Source: Hydractinia symbiolongicarpus
Taxonomy: Eukaryota; Cnidaria; Hydrozoa; Anthoathecata; Hydractiniidae
Length of the DNA stretch: 64,000 nt
Direction: 5' to 3'
Assembly (NCBI RefSeq): GCF_029227915.1
Contig: NC_079880.1
Location: 33,041,501-33,105,500, forward strand
Numbering within the stretch: the stretch's first letter is position 1; each line of letters opens with the position of its first letter. The position numbers and the translations under genes were made by a program. The notes beneath the pieces are model-generated. The model worked only from the letters and a program-made list of their open reading frames with translations. It made no database searches and was not told where the DNA came from. This document shows, in pieces, positions 26,001 through 39,300 of this stretch.

Positions 26001-29000
26001 ACCAGGTCGTAGTTCATTGAGAGTGGAAGGATTAGACCAATGATAACTGGCTTGGAACCACGTATTTTACGTGTAAGGCCTTTATTAGGCTGCAAAAGAC
26101 CATATTGCTGTCTATAGACGTGTGTGCATGTAGTTTACGGCTTTTCCAAGGCATGCAGCCAGGGAAATAACTTAGGACGTCGTAGTGTATTCAGAGCGGA
26201 AGGACTAGACCAATGGTATCAAGCTTGGACCAGTAGAACCACGCGATTTACGTGTAAGGCCTTTAATAGGCGGCAAAAGGCCCTATTGCGGCCTTTAGAG
26301 TCCTTTGCATGTAGTTGACGGCGCTCCCATGGTATGGCGCCAGGGAAAACAATTTAAGACGTCGTAGTGCATTGAGAGTGGAAGGACTAGACCAATGGTA
26401 CCTGGCTTGGACGGTTGGAACCACGTAATTTACGTGTAAGGCTATTATTAGGCGGCAAAAGAACGTATTACGGCCTTTACACGCGTGTGCTTGTAGTTGA
26501 CGTCGTTCTATAGTCATGGAACAGGAGGCTTACGACGTCCTAATCCATTAACAGTGGAAGGACTAGACCAATGATAACCGGCTTGGACGGTTGTAATCTC
26601 GTAATTTACGTGTAAGGTCTTTATTAGGCGGCGAAAAACCGTTTTGCTGCCTTTAGACGTGTGTGCATGTGGTTTCCGGCGTTCTAAAGCTATGGAACCA
26701 GGAAAAACAACTTAAGACGTCGTAGTGTATTGAGAGTGGCAGGACTAGACCAATGGTAACCTGCGCAGGCATGCAGATCCACGTGGTTTACGTGTAAGGC
26801 CTTTAATAGGCCGCAAAGGGCCGTAATATAGCCTTTCAATGGCGTGTGCATGTCCTTTACGGCCTTCTGAAGGCATGGAGCCAGGCAAAACAACTTAGGA
26901 CGTCGTAGTGTATTGAGAGTGGAAGGACTAGACCAATGGTATCAAGCTTGGACGCGTGGAACCACGTGATTTACGTATAAGGCGGCTTTAATAGGCGGCA
27001 AAATGCCGTATTGCACCCTTTAGACGCATGTGCACGTAGTTGACGGCGTTCTACAGCCTTGGCGCTGGGAAAACAACTTTGGACCTTCTAGTCCATCGAG
27101 AATGGAAGGACTAGATCAAAAGTAACCGGCTTGGACGGTTCTAGTCACGTAATTTACGTGTAAGACTTTTATTAGGCGGCAAAAGAACGTATTACGGCCT
27201 TTATACGTGTGTGCTAGTAGTTGACGTCGTTCTATAGTCATGGAACCAGGGAAAATAACATAGGACGCCCCTTTTGTATTGAGAGTGGAAGGACTAGACC
27301 AAAGGTATCAAGCTTGGACGCGTGGAACCACGTGATTTCCGTATAAGGCCTTTAATAGACGGCAAAAGACCGTATTACGGCCTTTAGATGCGTGCGCTTG
27401 TATCTGACTTCGTTCTATAGTCATGGAACCAAGGAAAACGTCTTACGACGTCCTAGTTCATTAAGAGTGGAAGGACTAGACCAATGATAACCGGCTTGGA
27501 CGGTTGTAATCACGTAGTTCACGTGTAAGGCCTTTAATAGGCGGCAAAAGACCGTATTACGGCCTTTAGATGCGTGTGTATGTCCTTTACTGCCTTCTGA
27601 AGGCATGGAACCAGGAAAAACAACTTAAGACGTCGTAGTGTATTGAGAGTGGAAGGACTAGACCAATGGTATCAAGCTTGGACGCGTGGAACCACGTGAT
27701 TTACGTATAAGGCGGCTTTAATAGGCGGCAAAATGCCGTATTGCACCCTTTAGACGCATGTGCACGTAGTTGACGGCGTTCTACAGCCTTGGCGCTGGGA
27801 AAATATTTTTGGACCTTCTAGTCCATTGAGAATGGAAGGACTAGATCAAAAGTAACCGGCATGGACGCGTGGAACGACGTAATTTACGTGTAAGGCTTTT
27901 ATTAGGCGGCAAAAGGCCATATTGCTGCCTATAGACATGTGTGCATGTAGTTGACGGCGTTCCAAAGCCATGGAGCCAGAGAAAAGACGTTAGGACGTCG
28001 TAGTGCATTGAGAGTGGAAGGACTAGACCAATGATGAATGGCTTGGACGGCTGTAATCACGTAATTTTCGTTTAAGGCTTTTATTAGGTGGCAAAAGACC
28101 GTATTACGGCCTTCAAATGCGTGCGCTTGTAGCTGACTTCGTTCTATAGTCATAGAACCAAGAAAAACGGCTTACGACGCCCTAGTCCATTAAGAGTGGA
28201 AGAACAAGACCAATGATACCCCGCTTGGGCAGTTGTAACCACGTAATTTACGTGTGAAACCTTTATTAGGCCGCAAAAGGACATATTGCTGACTTTAGAC
28301 GTGTGTGCATCTATTTGACGGCGTTCCAAAGCCATGGAGCCAGAGAAGGCAACTTAGGACGTCGTAGTGCATTGAGAGTGGAAGGACTAGACCAATGGTA
28401 ACCTGCGCAGGCACGCTGACCCACGACATTTCCGTGTAAGGACTTTAATAGGCCGCAAAAGGCCGTAGTACAGCCTTTAGACGAAATTGAATGTAGTTAA
28501 CAGCGTTCTAAATCCATCGAGCCAGGAGAACAATTTAGGACGTCGGAGTACCTTGAGAGTGGAAGGACTAAACCAATGGTAAACTGCGCAGTCACGCTGA
28601 ACCACGCGATTTACGTGTAAGGCCTTTAATAGGCGGCAAAAGGCCCTATTGCGGCCTTTAGAGTCCTTTGCATGTAGTTGACGGCGCTCCCATGGTATGG
28701 CGCCAGGGAAAACAATTTAAGACGTCGTAGTGCATTGAGAGTGGAAGGACTAGACCAATGGTACCTGGCTTGGACGGTTAGAACCACGTAATTTACGTGT
28801 AAGGATTTTATTAGGCGGCAAAAGAACGTATTACGGCCTTTATACGCGTGTGCTTGTAGTTGACGTCGTGCTATAGTCATGGAACCAGAGAAAACGGCTT
28901 ACGACGTCCTAATCCATTAACAGAGGAAGGACTAGACCAATGATTACCGGCTTGGACGGTTATAGTCACGTAATGTACGTGTAAGGTCTTTACTAGGCGG

Positions 29001-30598
29001 CAAAAGGCCATATTGCTGCCTTTAGACGTGTGTGCATGTAGTTGACGGAGTTACAAAGCCATGGAACCAGGGAAAACAACTTATCAAATCGTAATCTATT
29101 GAAAATGGAAGGACTAGATCGACGGTAACCGGCTTGGACGCGTGGAACGACGTAATTTACGTGTAAGGCTTTTATTAGGCGGCAAAAGAACGTATTACGG
29201 CCTTTATACGTGTGTGCTTGTAGTTGACGTCGTTCTATAGTCATGGAACCAGGGAAAATAACATAGAACGCCCCTTTTGTATTGAGAGTGGAAGGACTAG
29301 ACCAAGGGTATCAAGCTTGGACGCGTGGAACCACGTGATTTACGCATAAGGCCTTTAATAGGCGGGAAAAGACCGTATTACGGCCTTTAGATGCGTGTGC
29401 TTGTAGCTGACTTCGTTCTATAGTCATGGAACCAGGGAAAACGGCTTACGACGTCCTAGTTCATTAAGAGTGGAAGGACTAGACCAATGATAACCGGCTT
29501 GGACGGTTGTAATCACGTAGTTCACGTGTAAGGTCTTTATTAGGCGGCAAAAGACCGTATTGGTGCTTTTAGATGTGTGTGCACGTAGTTGACGGCGTTG
29601 CAGCGCCTTGGCGCTGGGGAAAACAACTTAGGATGTTCTAGTCTATTGAGAATGGCAAGGCTAGACCAATGGTAACCGGCTTGGACGCGTGGAACGACGT
29701 AATTTACGTGTAAGGGTTTATTAGGCGGCAAAAGAACGTATTACGGCCTTTATACGCGTGTGCTTGTAGTTGACGTCTTTCTACAGTCATGGAAGCAGGG
29801 AAAACGGCTTACGACGTCCAAGTCCATTAAAAGTGGAAGGACTAGACCAATGATAACCGGCTTGGACGGTTGTAATCTCGTAATTTACGTGTAAGGTCCT
29901 TATTAGGCGGCGAAAAACCGTATTGCTGCCTTTAGACGTGTGTGCATGTGGTTTCCGGCGTTTTAAAGCTATGGAACCAGGAAAAACAACTTAAGACGTC
30001 GTAGTGAATTGAGAGTGGAAGGACTAGACCAATGGTAACCTGCGCAGGCATGCAGATCCACGTGATTTACGTGTAAGGCCTTTAATAGGCCGCAAAGGGC
30101 CGTAACATGGCCTTTCAATGGCGTGTGCATGTCCTTTACGGCCTTCTGAAGGCATAGAGCCAGGGAAAACAAATTAGGACGTCGTAGTGTATTGAGAGTG
30201 GAAGGACTAGACCAATGGTATCAAGCTTGGACGCGTGGAACCACGTGATTTACGTATAAGGCGGCTTTAATAGGCGGCAAAATGCCGTATTGCAGCCTTT
30301 AGATGCATGTGCACGTAGTTAACGGCGTTCTACAGCCTTGGCGCTGGGAAAACAACTTTGGACCTTCTAGTCTATTGAGAATGGAAGGACTAGATCAAAA
30401 GTGACCGGCTTGGACGGCTATAGTCACGTAATGTACGTGTAAGGTCTTTATTAGGCGGCAAAGGTCATATTGCTGCCTTTAGACGTGTGTGCATGTAGTT
30501 GACGGAGTTACAAAGCCATGGAACCAGGGAAAACAACTTATCGCATCGTAATCTATTGAAAATGGAAGGACTAGATCGACAGTAACCGGCTTGGAACC
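20035..30598. repeat. 183-bp satellite array between the two polymerase copies
   Basis: About 58 monomers. A higher-order unit of roughly 6.05 kb is visible: 21875-25000 matches 27929-31000 at +6054 until the array is cut off by the polB junction. At the left edge the offset is 5868, a difference of 186 (about one monomer), caused by a monomer lost near 20945 and a compensating reshuffle near 21185. No genes; minus-strand frames of 61-103 codons are periodicity by-products. Confidence 0.93.
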
Positions 30599-33166
30599 GA
30601 CGTTCCCAACCCTCTTAATCTTTATCGCGGTGAGGACTGTGTTACGCGTTTTGTGGATCATGTGGTTTCCGAGGCGGAAAGGTTATATAACATGTTTCCT
30701 CAGAAAGAAATGGATCCACTGACGGATGAGGAGCGTGACGGTTTCAATAGAGTCGAGGTGTGCCACATTTGCATGAAGGAATTTGATGACAAGGATGACA
30801 TCAAGGTTAGGGATCACTGTCATTTCACCGGTAAGTTTCGTGGAGCCGCTCATCAGGGGTGTAATCTGCGGTATAAGGTACCTAATTATATCCCGGTTGT
30901 CTTCCACAATCTGAGTGGCTACGATGCGCATTTATTCATTAAGGAGCTTGCTAGGAAGTACGGAGAAGATGGTATGGGTGTAATCGCGGAGAATAAGGAG
31001 AAATATATCTCTTTCTCTACGGATGTTAAGGTTGGTGAATACATTGACAAAAATGGTGAGACCAAAGACAAAAAGATACAACTGAGATTCATAGACTCAT
31101 TTAGATTTATGTCAAGCGGCCTAAGCTCCCTGGCTGACAACCTATCAGATGATCAATGCAAAAACCTTAGAAAATTCTTCAATGGTGACGAATTCAACAT
31201 AATGAGAAGGAAGGGTGTATACCCATATGAGTATGTTAACTCATTCGATAGGTTTAATGAAACTGAGCTCCCGTCAAAGGATGATTTCTACAGCAAGCTG
31301 AACATGAATGGTATCAGCGATGCCGATTATGCGCATGCCCAGAAGGTGTGGAAGGACATGAAAGTTGAAAATATGGGCGTTTATCATGATATCTATCTCA
31401 AGACGGATGTTCTGCTTCTGAGTGATGTGTTTGAGACATTCAGAGAAACATGCTTGAGAAACTACGATCTAGACCCGGCTCACTTTTACACTGCTCCGGG
31501 ATTAGCCTGGAGGGCGTGTTTGAAAAAGACCAAGGTTAGTCTAGATTTATTGTCGGATATGGAGATGGTCATGTTCATTGAGAGTGGTATTAGGGGTGGA
31601 TTGTGTCAGGCTGTCCACCGCTACGCCAAGGCCAACAATAAGTATATGGTGGACGAGTACAACACATCGGATGGGAATTGCATGGATTTATTTGAGCAGC
31701 AGGAAATTGCTAAAACCGTGCCTTTTGTAAAAAGAAAATTGATTGAATTGAGGTACTGGTTGATGAAACATGTACCTAGGGTCATCAAGGTGAAAACTAG
31801 TAAAGCTTACAGAGCCGTGAAGGATAAGATCATGGGTTTGTATGAAAAGGTATGTGGGGGACCGTCTGTACCGAAAGAGGAAAAACAATATACCACCAAA
31901 GCCAACACATCTGAGAGTAAGGAGATGAATAGCTATCTCCAATACCTAGATGCAAATAATTTGTACGGCTGGGCCATGATTCAGAAGATGCCGACCGGAG
32001 GGTTTGAGTGGGTTGATGACGTGGTTTCTGATTTTACACCCGAACTGATTTCACAATTAGCTGTGGAAAACGGTGAAAAGGGGTACATCCTTGAGGTTGA
32101 TGTTAGCTATCCACGGGAGCTTCATGATTCTCATAACGACCTTCCTTTCATGCCCGAGAGGAAGATCATTAATGGCGTCGAGAAGCTGACACCGTGTCTT
32201 TCAGACAAGAAGAAATATATCACTCATATCCGTGCGCTTGATCAAGCGTTGAAGCATGGTCTTGTTCTTGAGAAGGTTCATAGGGTCTTGAGATTTGATC
32301 AGAGTGCGTGGTTGAAGTCGTACATAGATTTCAACACTGATTTGCGTACCAAATCAACTAATGACTTCGAAAAGGACTTTTTCAAGCTGATGAATAATTC
32401 GGTCTTTGGGAAGACAATGGAGAATCAGCGAAGGCAGAAGGATATACGTTTGGCTACCAAGAAAGAACAATATGAGAAGCTGGTGATGAAGCCCAACTTC
32501 AAGGGTAGCACGTGGTTCTCGGAAACACTGATGGGCATAGAGATGTCCAAGATCAAGATCAAAATGAATAAGCCAATCTACCTGGGGCTGGCAATTCTCG
32601 ACTTGTCCAAGATGGTTATGTATGAGTTCCACTATGATTACATGAGACCAAAATATGGTGTGGATGTAAAGCTTTGCTACATGGATACAGATTCATTCGT
32701 CTACCACATAAAAACCGACGACTTTTACAAAGATATCGCCGACGATGTAGCTTTGAGATTTGACACGTCAGGGTACGATAAGAAAGATGGTAGAGCCCTA
32801 CCATTAGGTTTGAATAAAAAGATCATTGGGCTGATGAAGGATGAGTTGGGTGGTAAGGTAATGATCGAATTTATCGCTCTTAGGGCTAAGAATTATGCTT
32901 ACAAACAGCTATGTGGTAGGGAGGATAAGAGGTGCAAGGGGGTCAAGAAATGTGTGGTGAGGAAGACAATAGGTTTCGATGACTATAAGAGATGTCTGTT
33001 CGAGGGTGAAAATGTTTACAGGGAACAGATGACCTTTCGATCGATTAAGCATGATGTTCATACCATAAAAACAAACAAACTAGCGCTCAATGCAGATGAT
33101 GATAAGCGCATAATTTTGGATGATGGTATTACCACACTGGCAAGAGGCCATTATAGACACACATAA
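30599..33166 (+). pseudogene. 5'-truncated polB copy
   Basis: Corresponds to polB codons from about 587 onward and keeps the endonuclease VII-like cluster, Exo II, Exo III and polymerase motifs A, B and C. It lacks the SAP-like modules, the zinc finger and Exo I. It differs from the intact gene by one substitution (30802, Met to Ile at codon 654) and its frame is open for 837 codons from a GTG, but no promoter or ATG belongs to it: upstream is satellite. It arose by the 13,365-bp tandem duplication, not by transposition. Being open reflects recency, not function. Confidence 0.93.
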
Positions 33167-33399
33167 CACTATAAATTATAAGGCACGACAGATGAGGGTG
33201 GGTAGGGACCCATGGGGAGGGGAGGGGGCCCGGGGGACACGGCGGGGGTTGGGGGGTTGGGGCGGATCCGGACATTCGTAGGTGCTAACGGATTTTATAG
33301 ACTCTTCTATCGTTGATTTGACGTGGATGATCCATAATTTGACGTGGAATGGTAAAGTGCTAAGGGGATCTGTCCTAACATCCGCCTTTTCCTATCTCT
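33122..33399 (-). repeat. Second copy of the right terminal repeat
   Basis: Same sequence as 19757-20034, including the G-rich stretch at 33196-33265. Confidence 0.93.
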
Positions 33400-36300
33400 G
33401 GTCTTTAATAGGCCACAAAAGGCCGTATTGCTGCCTATAGACGTGTGTACATGTAGTTCACGGAGTTCTAAAGTCATAGAACCAGTGAAAACGGCTTACC
33501 ACGTCGTAGTCCATTGAGAGTGGATGGATTAGACCAATGATAACTGGCTTGGAACCACGTAATTTACGTGTAAGTCCTTTATTAGGCTGCAAAAGACCAT
33601 ATTGCTGTCTATAGACGTGTGTGCATGTAGTTTACGGCTTTTCCAAGGCATGCAGCCAGGGAAATAACTTAGGACGTCGTAGTGTATTCAGAGCGGAAGG
33701 ACTAGACCAATGGTATCAAGCTTGGACCAGTAGAACCACGCGATTTACGTGTAAGGCCTTTAATAGGCGGCAGAAGGCCGTATTGCGGCCTTTAGAGTCC
33801 TTTGCATGTAGTTGACGGCGCTCCCATGGTATGGAGCCAGGGAAAACAATTTAAGACGTCGTAGTGCATTGAGAGTGGAAGGACTAGACCAATGGTACCT
33901 GGCTTGGACAGTTGGAACCACGTAATATACGTGTAAGGCTATTATTAGGCGGCAAAAGAACGTATTACGGCCTTTACACGCGTGTGCTTGTAGTTGACGT
34001 CGTTCTATAGTCATGGAACAGGAGGCTTACGACGTCCTAATCCATTAACAGTGGAAGGACTAGACCAATGATAACCGGCTTGGACGGTTGTAATCTCGTA
34101 ATTTACGTGTAAGGTCTTTATTAGGCGGCGAAAAACCGTTTTGCTGCCTTTAGACGTGTGTGCATGTGGTTTCCGGCGTTCTAAAGCTATGGAACCAGGA
34201 AAAACAACTTAAGACGTCGTAGTGTATTGAGAGTGGCAGGACTAGACCAATGGTAACCTGCGCAGGCATGCAGATCCACGTGGTTTACGTGTAAGGCCTT
34301 TAATAGGCCGCAAAGGGCCGTATTGCACCCTTTAGACGCATGTGCACGTAGTTGACGGCGTTCTACAGCCTTGGCGCTGGGAAAACAACTTTGGACCTTC
34401 TAGTCCATTGAGAATGGAAGGACTAGATCAAAAGTAACCGGCTTGGACGGTTCTAGTCACGTAATTTACGTGTAAGGCTTTTATTAGGCGGCAAAAGAAC
34501 GTATTACGGCCTTTATACGTGTGTGCTAGTAGTTGACGTCGTTCTATAGTCATGGAGCCAGAGAAAAGACGTTAGGACGTCGTAGTGCATTGAGAGTGGA
34601 AGGACTAGACCAATGATGAATGGCTTGGACGGCTGTAATCACGTAATTTTCGTTTAAGGCTTTTATTAGGTGGCAAAAGACCGTATTACGGCCTTCAAAT
34701 GCGTGCGCTTGTAGCTGACTTCGTTCTATAGTCATAGAACCAAGAAAAACGGCTTACGACGTCCTAGTTCATTAAGAGTGGAAGGACTAGACCAATGATA
34801 ACCGGCTTGGACGGTTGTAATCACGTAGTTCACGTGTAAGGCCTTTAATAGGCGGCAAAAGACCGTATTACGGCCTTTAGATGCGTGTGTATGTCCTTTA
34901 CTGCCTTCTGAAGGCATGGAACCAGGAAAAACAACTTAAGACGTCGTAGTGTATTGAGAGTGGAAGGACTAGACCAATGGTATCAAGCTTGGACGCGTGG
35001 AACCACGTGATTTACGTATAAGGCGGCTTTAATAGGCGGCAAAATGCCGTATTGCACCCTTTAGACGCATGTGCACGTAGTTGACGGCGTTCTACAGCCT
35101 TGGCGCTGGGAAAATATTTTTGGACCTTCTAGTCCATTGAGAATGGAAGGACTAGATCAAAAGTAACCGGCATGGACGCGTGGAACGACGTAATTTACGT
35201 GTAAGGCTTTTATTAGGCGGCAAAAGGCCATATTGCTGCCTATAGACATGTGTGCATGTAGTTGACGGCGTTCCAAAGCCATGGAGCCAGAGAAAAGACG
35301 TTAGGACGTCGTAGTGCATTGAGAGTGGAAGGACTAGACCAATGATGAATGGCTTGGACGGCTGTAATCACGTAATTTTCGTTTAAGGCTTTTATTAGGT
35401 GGCAAAAGACCGTATTACGGCCTTCAAATGCGTGCGCTTGTAGCTGACTTCGTTCTATAGTCATAGAACCAAGAAAAACGGCTTACGACGCCCTAGTCCA
35501 TTAAGAGTGGAAGAACAAGACCAATGATACCCCGCTTGGGCAGTTGTAACCACGTAATTTACGTGTGAAACCTTTATTAGGCCGCAAAAGGACATATTGC
35601 TGACTTTAGACGTGTGTGCATCTATTTGACGGCGTTCCAAAGCCATGGAGCCAGAGAAAGCAACTTAGGACGTCGTAGTGCATTGAGAGTGGAAGGACTA
35701 GACCAATGGTAACCTGCGCAGGCACGCTGACCCACGACATTTCCGTGTAAGGACTTTAATAGGCCGCAAAAGGCCGTAGTACAGCGTTTAGACGAAATTG
35801 AATGTAGTTAACAGCGTTCTAAATCCATCGAGCCAGGAGAACAATTTAGGACGTCGGAGTACCTTGAGAGTGGAAGGACTAAACCAATGGTAAACTGCGC
35901 AGTCACGCTGAACCACGCGATTTACGTGTAAGGCCTTTAATAGGCGGCAAAAGGCCCTATTGCGGCCTTTAGAGTCCTTTGCATGTAGTTGACGGCGCTC
36001 CCATGGTATGGCGCCAGGGAAAACAATTTAAGACGTCGTAGTGCATTGAGAGTGGAAGGACTAGACCAATGGTACCTGGTTTGGACGGTTAGAACCACGT
36101 AATTTACGTGTAAGGATTTTATTAGGCGGCAAAAGAACGTATTACGGCTTTTATACGCGTGTGCTTGTAGTTGACGTCGTGCTATAGTCATGGAACCAGA
36201 GAAAACGGCTTACGACGTCCTAATCCATTAACAGTGGAAGGACTAGACCAATGATTACCGGCTTGGACGGTTATAGTCACGTAATGTACCTGTAAGGTCT

Positions 36301-39300
36301 TTACTAGGCGGCAAAAGGCCATATTGCTGCCTTTAGACGTGTGTGCATGTAGTTGACGGAGTTACAAAGCCATGGAACCAGGGAAAACAACTTATCAAAT
36401 CGTAATCTATTGAAAATGGAAGGACTAGATCGACGGTAACCGGCTTGGACGCGTGGAACGACGTAATTTACGTGTAAGGCTTTTATTAGGCGGCAAAAGA
36501 ACGTATTACGGCCTTTATACGTGTGTGCTTGTAGTTGACGTCGTTCTATAGTCATGGAACCAGGGAAAATAACATAGGACGCCCCTTTTGTATTGAGAGT
36601 GGAAGGACTAGACCAAGGGTATCAAGCTTGGACGCGTGGAACCACGTGATTTACGCATAAGGCCTTTAATAGGCGGCAAAAGACCGTATTACGGCCTTTA
36701 GATGCGTGTGCTTGTAGCTGACTTCGTTCTATAGTCATGGAACCAGGAAAAAACGGCTTACGACGTCCTAGTTCATTAAGAGTGGAAGGACTAGACCAAT
36801 GATAACCGGCTTGGACGGTTGTAATCACGTAGTTCACGTGTAAGGTCTTTATTAGGCGGCAAAAGACCGTATTGGTGCTTTTAGATGTGTGTGCACGTAG
36901 TTGACGGCGTTGCAGCGCCTTGGCGCTGGGGAAAACAACTTAGGATGTTCTAGTCTATTGAGAATGGCAAGGCTAGACCAATGGTAACCGGCTTGGACGC
37001 GTAGAACGACGTAATTTACGTGTAAGGCTTTTATTAGGCGGCAAAAGAACGTATTACGGCCTTTATACGTGTGTGCTTGTAGTTGACGTCGTTCTATAGT
37101 CATGGAACCAGGGAAAATAACATAAGACGCCCCTTTTGTATTGAGAGTGGAAGGACTAGACCAAGGGTATCAAGCTTGGACGCGTGGAACCACGTGATTT
37201 ACGCATAAGGCCTTTAATAGGCGGCAAAAGACCGTATTACGGCCTTTATACGCGTGTGCTTGTAGTTGACGTCTTTCTACAGTCATGGAAGCAGGGAAAA
37301 CGGCTTACGACGTCCAAGTCCATTAAAAGTGGAAGGACTAGACCAATGATAACCGGCTTGGACGGTTGTAATCTCGTAATTTACGTGTAAGGTCCTTATT
37401 AGGCGGCGAAAAACCGTATTGCTGCCTTTAGACGTGTGTGCATGTGGTTTCCGGCGTTTTAAAGCTATGGAACCAGGAAAAACAACTTAAGACGTCGTAG
37501 TGAATTGAGAGTGGAAGGACTAGACCAATGGTAACCTGCGCAGGCATGCAGATCCACGTGATTTACGTGTAAGGCCTTTAATAGGCCGCAAAGGGCCGTA
37601 ATATGGCCTTTCAATGGCGTGTGCATGTCCTTTACGGCCTTCTGAAGGCATAGAGCCAGGGAAAACAACTTAGGACGTCGTAGTGTATTGAGAGTGGAAG
37701 GACTAGACCAATGGTATCAAGCTTGGACGCGTGGAACCACGTGATTTACGTATAAGGCGGCTTTAATAGGCGGCAAAATGCCGTATTGCAGCCTTTAGAT
37801 GCATGTGCACGTAGTTAACGGCGTTCTACAGCCTTGGCGCTGGGAAAACAACTTTGGACCTTCTAGTCCATTGAGAATGGAAGGACTAGATCAAAAGTGA
37901 CCGGCTTGGACGGCTATAGTCACGTAATGTACGTGTAAGGTCTTTATTAGGAGGCAAAGGCCATATTGCTGCCTTTAGACGTGTGTGCATGTAGTTGACG
38001 GAGTTACAAATCCATGGAACCAGGGAAAACAACTTATCGCATCGTAATCTATTGAAAATGGAAGGACTAGATCGACAGTAACCGGCTTGGACGCGTGGAA
38101 CGACGTAATTTACGTGTAAGGCTTTTATTAGGCGGCAAAAGAACGTATTACGGCCTTTATACGTGTGTGCTTGTAGTTGACGTCGTTCTATAGTCATGGA
38201 ACCAGGGAAAATAACATAGGACGCCGTGGTGTATTGAGAGTGGAAGGACTAGACCAATGGTATCAAGCTTGGACGCGTGGAACCACGTGATTTACGTATA
38301 AGGCGGCTTTAATAGGCGGCAAAATGTCGTATTGCACCCTTTAGACGCATGTGCACGTAGTTGACGGCGTTCTGCAACCTTGGCGCTGGGAAAACAACTT
38401 TGGACCTTCTAGTCCATTGAGAATGGAAGGACTAGATCAAAAGTAACCGGCATGGACGCGTGGAACGACGTAATTTACGTGTAAGGCTTTTATTAGGCGG
38501 CAAAGGGCCATATTGCTGCCTATAGACATGTGTGCATGTAGTTGACGGCGTTCCAAAGCCATGGAGCCAGAGAAAAGACCTTAGGACGTCGTAGTGCATT
38601 GAGAGTGGAAGGACTAGACCAATGATGAATGGCTTGGACGGTTGTAATCACGTAATTTACGTTTAAGGCTTTTATTAGACGGCAAAAGACCGTATTACTG
38701 CCTTCAGATGCGTGTGCTTGTAGCTGACTTCGTTCTATAGTCATGGAACCAAGGAAAACGGCTTACGACGCCCTAGTCCATTAAGAGTGGAAGAACAAGA
38801 CCAATGATAACCCGATTGGGCAGTTGTAACCACGTAATTTACGTGTGAAACCTTTATTAGGCCGCAAAAGGCCATATTGCTGACTTTAGACGTGTGTGCA
38901 TCTATTTGACGGCGTTCCAAAGCCATGGAGCCAGAGAAAGCAACTTAGGACGTCGTAGTGCATTCAGAGTGGAAGGACTAGACCAATGGTAACCTGCCCA
39001 AGCACGCAGACCCACGAGATTTACGTGTAAGGTCTTTAATAGGCCGGAAAAGGCCGTATTACAGCCTTTAGACAAACTTGCATGTAGTTAACAGCGTTCT
39101 AAATCCATGGTGCCAGGAGAACAATTTAGGACGTCGTAGTGCCTTGAGAGTGGAAGGACTAAACCAATGGTAAACTGCGCAGTCACGCTAAATAGTGCAT
39201 TGAGAGTGGAAGGGCTAGACCGATGGTACCTGGTTTGGACGGTTGGAACCACGTAATTTTCATGTAAGACCTTTATTAGGCGGCAAAAGGCCGTATTGAT

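Larger units (their letters stand above)
30599..33399 (+). mobile_element. Right-end fragment of the Polinton, duplicated
   Basis: Truncated polB plus right terminal repeat (33122-33399), followed by the GGTCT flank (33400-33404) and the same satellite as at 20035. There is no left end and no second target duplication, so it cannot be an independent insertion. Confidence 0.93.

Noticed and set aside
30653-33166. Second, functional polymerase gene
   Set aside because: It lacks Exo I and the N-terminal half, has no promoter or ATG of its own, and is explained by the tandem duplication; the open frame reflects youth.
30599-33399. Independent second Polinton insertion
   Set aside because: There is no left terminal repeat or separate target duplication, and the right-hand satellite is the same as at 20035 for more than 10 kb.
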